Source: an uncultured Bacteroides sp.
GTDB taxonomy: Bacteria; Bacteroidota; Bacteroidia; Bacteroidales; UBA11471
Assembly: GCA_905210875.1 (NCBI GenBank)
Contig: CAJLYN010000159.1
Location: 1-5,547 of the forward strand
Length of the DNA stretch: 5,547 bases
Direction: 5' to 3'
In this document: in pieces, positions 1 to 4,406 of the stretch
Position numbering within the stretch: the first letter of the stretch is position 1
Layout: each line of letters opens with the position of its first letter
Program-made: the position numbers and the translations under genes
Notes under the pieces: model-generated
What the model was told of the DNA's origin: nothing
The model's input: only the letters and a program-made list of their open reading frames with translations
Databases searched by the model: none

Positions 1-89
1 CCGTCGCGCTCCACGATGCGGTCTTGGCCTTTGGCGGTGAAGCAAGTAACGAAAGCCATAAAAATCACAGCATACCGTAATGTTTTCAT
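1..89 (-). CDS. Exported protein of unknown function, N-terminal fragment (runs off the left edge)
   Basis: The minus strand from the ATG at 89 stays open to base 1, giving 29 residues. They begin MKTLRYAVIF and contain a hydrophobic stretch (about residues 6-18) after a basic start, followed by TAKGQDRIVERD. This looks like a Sec signal peptide with a likely signal-peptidase I site near residues 19-22. A cysteine at residue 16 lies inside the hydrophobic part, but its context (FVTC) is a poor lipobox, so I do not call it a lipoprotein. The start is supported by an A-rich stretch (AAAAAAGAACG) just upstream. It follows the 494-residue exported protein gene on the same strand after 81 bases, so the two may be co-transcribed. 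The mature domain lies outside the window and no function can be assigned. Confidence 0.6.
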   Translation of the reverse strand, partial: MKTLRYAVIFMAFVTCFTAKGQDRIVERD

Positions 90-157
90 ATCACGTTCTT
101 TTTTATCGGTTTACCACATGCATCTTTGACATGTTTCACAAACTTTTCTTTTGCCAT
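86..157 (-). CDS. Possible 23-residue lysine-rich small ORF between two exported-protein genes
   Basis: In the 81-base gap between the two minus-strand genes an ATG at 157 opens a 23-codon frame (starts MAKEKFVKHV, ends KPIKKNVI). Its TGA overlaps the ATG of the next gene as ATGA. An AGAGAG stretch lies just upstream of its start, 13 bases after the TAG of the preceding gene. The peptide is strongly basic, with seven lysines and one cysteine. The overlap would suit translational coupling. However, A-rich DNA yields lysine-rich open frames easily and 23 codons is short, so chance is a serious alternative. I recognise no family. Confidence 0.2.
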   Translation of the reverse strand: MAKEKFVKHVKDACGKPIKKNVI

Positions 158-170
158 GAGAATACTCTCT

Positions 171-1655
171 CTATGGCTCGGCATTACGTTTATACACCAG
201 TTTGCCGTTCTCTACCACTATGGCATCTTCGTAACACTCTATATCTCCCGAATTTGGGTCTGTATATTCGCTGAGGGGTTTTGTTACATATAAGGGAACC
301 CTGTCGTATTGACCCGCAGAATTCTTCGTCATCGCTCTTTCTATACTCCGCTTTTGGTACACGATAGCGATGTCTTTGTCCGTGGATAGTACCACTGTTA
401 CATATCCAAATTGTTCATAAGAGCATGAAAAGAAAAGATATGCCACACTGGTAGGAGATACGGGAATCGTTACAAAGTAACAATCCTCTTCGGTCGGATA
501 ACTTTCTATTGATTTCCGATGCGACTTTGCCCAACCGTCGAAATACTCTATATGCACTGTTTTTTTACAGCGTCGGTTCGTTATCGATATTATTTGTATA
601 TCACCGCCGTCTTCCTCAAATTTCCCCGGATTTTTTTCTATATACTCTATTGTCTTGGGCGAATGTGCATATTTATATAATTCCACAACACTGAAAGTGT
701 CGACTTCACGACACACAAGTCGATATTTACCATACCCGCGAGCCTCTTCACTGCCCGATAAGGTATCTACATATTCCGGTCTTGTGATGATTTTCCCGTC
801 GACTATCGTGTACAACTGATTAGAATCTATTAAATTGCCTTTATGTTGCATCATCAATAAGAGGTATGCGCGGTAGGTGTCGGGCATCTCCTTTTGCAAA
901 GAGTTGAAGGCTTGCATCAACCGTTGGGGGTCGTTCTTGTAAAGTTCTTTCGCGACGGTCTCTTTCTGCACGAAATGGTATAGCTCGGGATAGGCCCGCT
1001 CGAAGTCGTAGTATTGTGTGAGATCGTTTTTGTCGAGGATTCTCCATATTTCCTGCGTTTGCTTATAGGCCGGTTTCAGGCAGGCAAAGCGGATAAGTTC
1101 GTGTAACTCATAGTCGGAGAGTGTCGATTGCAATGCGGCTATATCGTCGTTGTGCAGGTCGATGGCCGGATTGGCCAGCTTCTTCCGGTACATGGCCAGC
1201 CCCTTGACGACGAGGCTGTCGTATTGTGCCTTGCTGCACAGTTCGCCGCGGGGCGATAGCAGCAGGCGTTGGGTGTAACGTCCCGTCATGCCGGGATAGA
1301 GCATGAGAATGGCATCGATGGAGTCTTGGAATTGTGTGTCGATTCTTTGCCGGGCTGCCAGGCGCTTCTCGTCGTTTCTGGGGTAGATGAAGTCGTAGGT
1401 GCATTTGCGCCGTTCGCGCAGGGTGATGTAGCGGGCCAGGTCGGCTTCCTTGTTTGAAGGCGTTTTCGCCCATAGCAGGTCAATCTCTTTCGGCCCCACA
1501 ATATTTACAATCGAGTCGATTTGCGATTTATACACTTCGTAGGCCACCGACTCTATGACGGTCATGCGCAGTGGCGACGGGTAAGGATATGTTTTGGCCG
1601 TGGCACCTGCGGCCCAACCTCCCAGGAGCAGGAGTGCGAGAAGGTAGCGTTTCAT
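171..1655 (-). CDS. Exported protein of unknown function, 494 residues
   Basis: I chose the ATG at 1655 because it begins a classic signal peptide: MKRY, then the hydrophobic run LLALLLLGGWAAGA, then ATA-K as a probable signal-peptidase I site near residue 20. The frame extends 17 codons further upstream to an ATG at 1706, but that extension is hydrophilic and would bury the signal. The mature protein has two parts. Residues about 30-275 are charged and rich in apparent helix, Tyr, Leu and Arg. Residues about 280-494 have alternating hydrophobic residues suggesting beta structure (for example SVAYLFFSCSYEQFGYVTVV at 403-422). Eight cysteines are scattered through the mature part, without a CxxC or CXXCH motif, so no heme or thioredoxin role is visible. 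I recognise no domain. The gene is divergent from the mini-ferritin gene, and another exported-protein gene follows it. Its 3' half is clearly more AT-rich than its 5' half. Confidence 0.75.
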   Translation of the reverse strand: MKRYLLALLLLGGWAAGATAKTYPYPSPLRMTVIESVAYEVYKSQIDSIVNIVGPKEIDLLWAKTPSNKEADLARYITLRERRKCTYDFIYPRNDEKRLAARQRIDTQFQDSIDAILMLYPGMTGRYTQRLLLSPRGELCSKAQYDSLVVKGLAMYRKKLANPAIDLHNDDIAALQSTLSDYELHELIRFACLKPAYKQTQEIWRILDKNDLTQYYDFERAYPELYHFVQKETVAKELYKNDPQRLMQAFNSLQKEMPDTYRAYLLLMMQHKGNLIDSNQLYTIVDGKIITRPEYVDTLSGSEEARGYGKYRLVCREVDTFSVVELYKYAHSPKTIEYIEKNPGKFEEDGGDIQIISITNRRCKKTVHIEYFDGWAKSHRKSIESYPTEEDCYFVTIPVSPTSVAYLFFSCSYEQFGYVTVVLSTDKDIAIVYQKRSIERAMTKNSAGQYDRVPLYVTKPLSEYTDPNSGDIECYEDAIVVENGKLVYKRNAEP

Positions 1656-1809
1656 ATCGGTGATATTATATGCCTTACAAGATATAAATATTTGGCGGAA
1701 TTTCAAAAATTTTTTACCGTTAACAAGTGGAAAATGTTCCGATTATTTTTGAGAGAACCTTTTTGTGTCGGAGTTGTTGATTTCTATATATAAATCAAAA
1801 CATAAAATT
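1656..1809. other. Divergent intergenic region between the 494-residue protein gene and the mini-ferritin gene
   Basis: This 154-base AT-rich spacer should hold the start signals of both divergent genes. On the plus strand there is a plausible promoter (listed separately). On the minus strand I see only a weak candidate: TTTG at 1707-1704 and TATATCTT at 1686-1679, which departs from TAnnTTTG. A short A/T palindrome (AAAAATTTTT) lies near 1705-1714. TTTTTG occurs twice in direct orientation, at 1746-1751 and 1760-1765. I cannot identify a binding site for a known regulator such as OxyR by eye. Confidence 0.5.
1762..1792 (+). promoter_or_regulatory. Candidate Bacteroidota-type promoter for the mini-ferritin gene
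   Basis: TTTG at 1762-1765 is followed after 19 bases by TATATATA at 1785-1792, which keeps the TA of the TAnnTTTG -7 box but not its TTTG. The spacing suits the Bacteroidota sigma-ABfr architecture. It would start transcription about 10 bases before the ATG, giving a very short leader. The -7 match is imperfect, so this is tentative. Confidence 0.35.
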
Positions 1810-2322
1810 ATGGGAAAGAAAGCGATTGAAATTGTCGATTTGGAAGTGAAAAAATTGGTTGAGACACTCAATCAGGCCCTCTCGGAGGAGTGGCTGGCCT
1901 ATTACCAGTACTGGATTGGTGCCCGGGTGATGAGTGGCCCCATGCACGGCGAAATCGAAAAGGAACTCTACAAGCACGCCGATGAGGAATTGCACCATGC
2001 CGAGATGTTGGCCCGGCGCATTATCGAGCTGGACGGTACGCCGGTGCTCTCGCCCGAAGACTGGCCCCTCCTGTCGAAATGCAAGTACGAAGCACCGGTC
2101 GATGCCTACATCGAGTCGATTCTGAAACAGAATCTTGCCTCGGAACGTTGTGCCATACATCGGTATGAAACGCTGGCCCGGCTCACCGACGGGCGCGATT
2201 TTACCACCTTCTCGCTGGCTACGCAGATTCTGGCCGATGAGGTCGAGCACGAGACCGACCTTGAATCATGGCTCAACGATATACGTGTGTTCCGTGAGTC
2301 GTTGGTAGCCATGCCGGTGTGA
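1810..2322 (+). CDS. Dps-like (DPSL/thioferritin) ferritin-superfamily protein
   Basis: The protein has 170 residues and a four-helix ferritin-like fold. Predicted di-iron ligands occur once per helix in bacterioferritin-like spacing: Glu27 (SEEW), Glu60 with His63 (EELHH), Glu112 (ASERC), and Glu144 with His147 (DEVEH). The position after Glu60 is Leu61, where bacterioferritins carry the heme-ligating Met, so heme binding is unlikely. Cys91 and Cys114 match the cysteine pair near the di-iron centre that marks archaeal and Bacteroides DPSL proteins (B. fragilis DPSL was originally annotated bfr). Known DPSLs form 12-subunit cytoplasmic cages that oxidise Fe(II), preferably with H2O2, protecting against oxidative damage. 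I chose the ATG at 1810 over an in-frame GTG at 1765 because homology begins at MGKKAIEIV and an A-rich stretch precedes it. It is probably monocistronic, with a strong terminator after the stop, and sits upstream of the bd-oxidase operon. Annotation as generic ferritin or bacterioferritin is the likely alternative label. Confidence 0.88.
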   Translation: MGKKAIEIVDLEVKKLVETLNQALSEEWLAYYQYWIGARVMSGPMHGEIEKELYKHADEELHHAEMLARRIIELDGTPVLSPEDWPLLSKCKYEAPVDAYIESILKQNLASERCAIHRYETLARLTDGRDFTTFSLATQILADEVEHETDLESWLNDIRVFRESLVAMPV

Positions 2323-2356
2323 ACCGTTGCCAGAGTTGCCCCTTGTCGACAGATCG

Positions 2357-2407
2357 GAGCGAGGACAGGCCGGCCCGTTACATGTGCGGGCGGCCTGTCC
2401 TCGTTTT
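2357..2407 (+). terminator. Strong hairpin terminator after the mini-ferritin gene
   Basis: A GC-rich inverted repeat pairs 2361-2372 perfectly with 2391-2402 (GAGGACAGGCCG with CGGCCTGTCCTC). After one bulged G it continues as CCCG (2374-2377) with CGGG (2387-2390), around a 9-base loop. The stem can extend outward by a C-G pair and a few A-T or G-T pairs. The 3' arm runs into GTTTTG, a short T-run. It lies about 35 bases after the TGA at 2320-2322 and before the cyd promoters, so it should insulate the two units. Confidence 0.8.
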
Positions 2408-2416
2408 GTGGAAGGA

Positions 2417-2448
2417 TTTCGGTGGCAGAAGATAAAACAATATCTTTG
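2417..2448 (+). promoter_or_regulatory. Distal Bacteroidota-type promoter of the cyd operon (P1)
   Basis: TATCTTTG at 2441-2448 is an exact TAnnTTTG -7 box. TTTC at 2417-2420 lies 20 bases upstream and is one base from the TTTG -33 box. Transcription would begin near 2455, just after the mini-ferritin terminator. It would give a leader of about 125 bases before the DUF4492 start, including the 33-codon small ORF and a perfect hairpin. Confidence 0.55.
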
Positions 2449-2483
2449 TAACTGACCATATCTTTTTAATTCATCAGGTGAAT

Positions 2484-2585
2484 ATGAACGTCGATTCGAC
2501 GACGTTCGGCACGAAATTCTTGTTTTTCCTTTGGCTCGGCACGAGCCTTTACTTATATTTGCGCAAAAGCATTTTTGCAATATGA
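2484..2585 (+). CDS. Candidate 33-residue single-span membrane peptide at the head of the cyd operon
   Basis: An ATG at 2484 opens 33 codons: an N-terminal tail beginning MNVDSTTFGT, then Lys11, a hydrophobic stretch FLFFLWLGTSLYLYL (12-26), then Arg27-Lys28 and SIFAI. The pattern is that of one short transmembrane helix with basic flanks. The TGA (2583-2585) overlaps the DUF4492 ATG (2582-2584) as ATGA, which would couple their translation. A purine-rich CAGGTGAA precedes the start, and promoter P1 lies about 40 bases upstream. Cytochrome bd oxidases elsewhere carry very small single-helix subunits (CydX, CydS, CydH), so an accessory role is imaginable, but I see no specific sequence match. 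Against it: the stretch is T-rich, which makes hydrophobic codons likely by chance, and the proximal promoter lies inside it and would bypass it. Confidence 0.3.
   Translation: MNVDSTTFGTKFLFFLWLGTSLYLYLRKSIFAI
2486..2507 (+). repeat. Perfect hairpin in the P1 leader
   Basis: GAACGTCG (2486-2493) and CGACGTTC (2500-2507) are exact inverted repeats around the loop ATTCGA. In an RNA from P1 this would fold just behind the ATG of the 33-codon ORF. A T-rich stretch (TTCTTGTTTTTCC) begins 10 bases after the stem, too far for a standard terminator. As DNA it could equally be a dimeric regulator site. The function is unknown. Confidence 0.45.
2506..2544 (+). repeat. 9-bp direct repeat spaced 30 bp in the cyd promoter region
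   Basis: TCGGCACGA occurs at 2506-2514 and again at 2536-2544. The two copies are 30 bases apart start to start, close to three helical turns. The second copy sits between the -33 and -7 boxes of the proximal promoter. The arrangement would suit a repressor or activator bound twice on one face of the DNA, though no regulator is identified. Confidence 0.4.
2530..2561 (+). promoter_or_regulatory. Proximal Bacteroidota-type promoter of the cyd operon (P2)
   Basis: TTTG at 2530-2533 and TATATTTG at 2554-2561 are exact matches to the Bacteroidota -33 (TTTG) and -7 (TAnnTTTG) boxes, separated by 20 bases. Transcription would begin about 2567, giving a leader of about 15 bases before the DUF4492 ATG at 2582. 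The spacer holds an exact inverted repeat, GGCTCG (2533-2538) and CGAGCC (2542-2547) around GCA, a likely place for regulator binding. This is the best promoter in the window. Confidence 0.7.
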
Positions 2586-2818
2586 CTTCTGAGAAAATAC
2601 GAGGAAAGAACCTTTGGCAGAAAATTTTTTATTTCTACTACGACGGTTTCAGAGAGATGACGCTGGGAAAGACGTTGTGGATAATTATACTCCTCAAACT
2701 TTTTCTCTTTTTTGTGGTACTTAAATTGTTTTTCTTTCCCAATCTGTTGAATACACGTTATGACACAGATGGTGAACGTGCTGAGCATGTCTCTGTGGAA
2801 CTGACCGATTTTCATTAA
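2582..2818 (+). CDS. DUF4492 small membrane protein, cytochrome bd operon
   Basis: This is a 78-residue protein with a charged amphipathic N-terminus containing the family signature FYFYYDGFREMTLGKTLW (16-33). One long, very hydrophobic helix follows (about 31-52, ending KLFFFP), then a hydrophilic, acidic tail. From memory of the family this matches DUF4492, short proteins encoded immediately upstream of cydA in Bacteroidota and some Campylobacterota. Its molecular role is not established. Its position and single span suggest an accessory subunit or assembly factor of the oxidase in the cytoplasmic membrane. I chose the ATG at 2582 because the signature follows directly and it lies about 15 bases after the predicted P2 start; an in-frame ATG at 2531 lies inside the promoter. 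cydA begins 23 bases after its stop with no terminator between, so they form one operon. Confidence 0.85.
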   Translation: MTSEKIRGKNLWQKIFYFYYDGFREMTLGKTLWIIILLKLFLFFVVLKLFFFPNLLNTRYDTDGERAEHVSVELTDFH

Positions 2819-2841
2819 CCAAACCTATCTTCTTTGATATT

Positions 2842-4404
2842 ATGAGCGATTTGTATTCTCTTGTCGATTGGTCGCGAGCGCAATTTGCACTCACGGCAAT
2901 GTATCATTGGCTGTTTGTCCCGTTGACACTGGGTCTTGGCCTTATCGTTTCCTGTATGGAAACCATCTATTATCGTACGCGAGATGAGCGATGGAAGCAG
3001 ACTACCAAATATTGGATGAATCTCTTCGGCGTGAATTTTGCGCTGGGTATTGCCACGGGCATCATTCTTGAATTTCAGTTCGGAACCAACTGGTCCAATT
3101 ACAGTTGGTTTGTGGGCGATATTTTCGGTGCTCCTCTGGCTATCGAAGGCATCATGGCCTTCTTTATGGAGGCCACTTTTGTGGCCATCATGTTCTTTGG
3201 ATGGAACAAGGTGAGTCCGCGAGCTCATTTGGCGGCCACATGGCTTACGGCCATCGGTGCCGCACTGTCGGCCTTGTGGATTTTGGTGGCCAACGCATGG
3301 ATGCAATATCCTACGGGAATGCAGTTCAACCCCGATAGCGTGCGCAACGAGATGGTCGACTTTTGGGCGGTTGCATTGTCGCCCGTGGCCATCAATAAGT
3401 TCCTCCATTCGGTAACAGCCGGTTGGGCGCTCGGGGCAATATTCGTCATTTCTATTTCGTCGTGGTATTTGTTGAAAAAACGGGAGGACTTCCTCTCTCG
3501 TAACAGTATAAAGGTTGCAGGCTGGGTGGGCCTGGCCGGAATATTGCTGGTGATGAATACCGGCGACGGGTCGGCTTATTGGACCGGGAAAACCCAGCCC
3601 ATGAAGTTGGCTGCCATGGAGGGCCTTTATGAAGGGGGCCGTGAGCAGGGGCTGGTAGCTGTCGGGCTGCTCAATCCGGCAAAAGAGTCTTACAACGATG
3701 GTGTCGACCCGTTCCTCTTCAAGATAGAGATTCCCAAACTGCTTTCGGTTTTGGCTACCCGTCAGGCCGATGGTTATGTGCCCGGTATTGCCGATATCAT
3801 GCGGGGTGGATATGAGGAGGTGTCGGCCGATGGCGACACGACGGTGGCTCTCTCGGCCGAGGAGCGCATAGCCCGCGGCCGGCTGGCCATACAGGCTTTG
3901 GCCGATTATCGGGAGGCCCGTAAGGCTGGCGAGGAGCTGGAAGCTGCCGAGGCTGCCGAGGTGCTTCGCGAGAATTATCCCTATTTCGGTTATGGTTATG
4001 TCACCGACCTTTCACAATTGGTACCCCATGTGCCGCTGGTCTTTTACTCGTTCCACATCATGGTGTTGCTGGGGGGATATTTCCTGCTGCTTTTTGTCGT
4101 CGTACTGGTACTTTCTTACCGTAAACGGCTTGCCTCCTGTTCCTGGTTGCTGTGGATAGCACTCTTCTCCTTGCCGCTGGGTTATCTTTGCCTCGAATCG
4201 GGTTGGATAGTGGCCGAGATGGGCCGTCAGCCCTGGGTTATACAAGATATCATGCCCACCTTTGCGGCGGTATCGCGCATAGAGACGGCGGCCGTGCAGA
4301 CGACTTTCTGGCTTTTTGCCGCGATTTTCACGGTGCTGCTGGTGGCCGAGATTGGAATCATGTTGAAACAAATCAAAAAAGGAACCGAAAAAAATAACCT
4401 CTGA
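2842..4404 (+). CDS. cydA: Cytochrome bd ubiquinol/menaquinol oxidase subunit I
   Basis: This 520-residue integral membrane subunit oxidises quinol and, with its hemes b558, b595 and d, reduces O2 to water. The family landmarks are visible, with E. coli numbering in brackets: His22 (H19) in FALTAMYHWLFVPLTLG, Glu102 (E99) and Glu110 (E107) in APLAIEGIMAFFME, His189 (H186) in NKFLHSVTAGW, Lys255 and Glu260 (K252, E257) in PMKLAAME, Met407 (M393) in FHIMV, Glu459 (E445), and GRQPW at 461-465. The Q-loop (about 255-390) is of the long type and by motif spacing is 11 residues longer than in E. coli. Its second half (about 325-378) is Ala/Glu-rich and probably helical. His405 stands where E. coli has Arg391. 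Length is typical of the family. The stop is 2 bases before the cydB start, indicating tight co-expression. Menaquinol is the likely donor in this lineage (inference). Confidence 0.97.
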   Translation: MSDLYSLVDWSRAQFALTAMYHWLFVPLTLGLGLIVSCMETIYYRTRDERWKQTTKYWMNLFGVNFALGIATGIILEFQFGTNWSNYSWFVGDIFGAPLAIEGIMAFFMEATFVAIMFFGWNKVSPRAHLAATWLTAIGAALSALWILVANAWMQYPTGMQFNPDSVRNEMVDFWAVALSPVAINKFLHSVTAGWALGAIFVISISSWYLLKKREDFLSRNSIKVAGWVGLAGILLVMNTGDGSAYWTGKTQPMKLAAMEGLYEGGREQGLVAVGLLNPAKESYNDGVDPFLFKIEIPKLLSVLATRQADGYVPGIADIMRGGYEEVSADGDTTVALSAEERIARGRLAIQALADYREARKAGEELEAAEAAEVLRENYPYFGYGYVTDLSQLVPHVPLVFYSFHIMVLLGGYFLLLFVVVLVLSYRKRLASCSWLLWIALFSLPLGYLCLESGWIVAEMGRQPWVIQDIMPTFAAVSRIETAAVQTTFWLFAAIFTVLLVAEIGIMLKQIKKGTEKNNL

Positions 4405-4406
4405 CT

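Noticed and set aside
1..89. Lipoprotein signal in the left-edge gene (Cys16)
   Set aside because: The residues before the cysteine (FVT) do not fit the lipobox, and a signal-peptidase I site follows.
1656..1706. Upstream ATG adding 17 residues to the 494-residue exported protein
   Set aside because: It would place a hydrophilic segment before an otherwise perfect signal peptide, and it lies in AT-rich intergenic DNA.
1765..1809. GTG-initiated 15-residue N-terminal extension of the mini-ferritin
   Set aside because: The extension overlaps the candidate promoter and does not resemble the family; the ATG at 1810 follows an A-rich stretch and matches the usual N-terminus.
1795..2250. 151-codon open frame on the minus strand opposite the mini-ferritin gene
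   Set aside because: It is fully antisense to a well-supported ferritin-family gene with clear metal-binding motifs.
2533..2551. Short stem GGCTCG-GCA-CGAGCC followed by TTTA as a terminator
   Set aside because: The stem is only 6 bp with a 3-base loop and a weak T-run, and it lies within the spacer of a strong promoter, so a regulatory site is more likely.
2815..3408. 197-codon open frame on the minus strand opposite cydA
   Set aside because: It is antisense to highly conserved CydA coding sequence and has no recognisable protein features; it is a shadow of the codon pattern.
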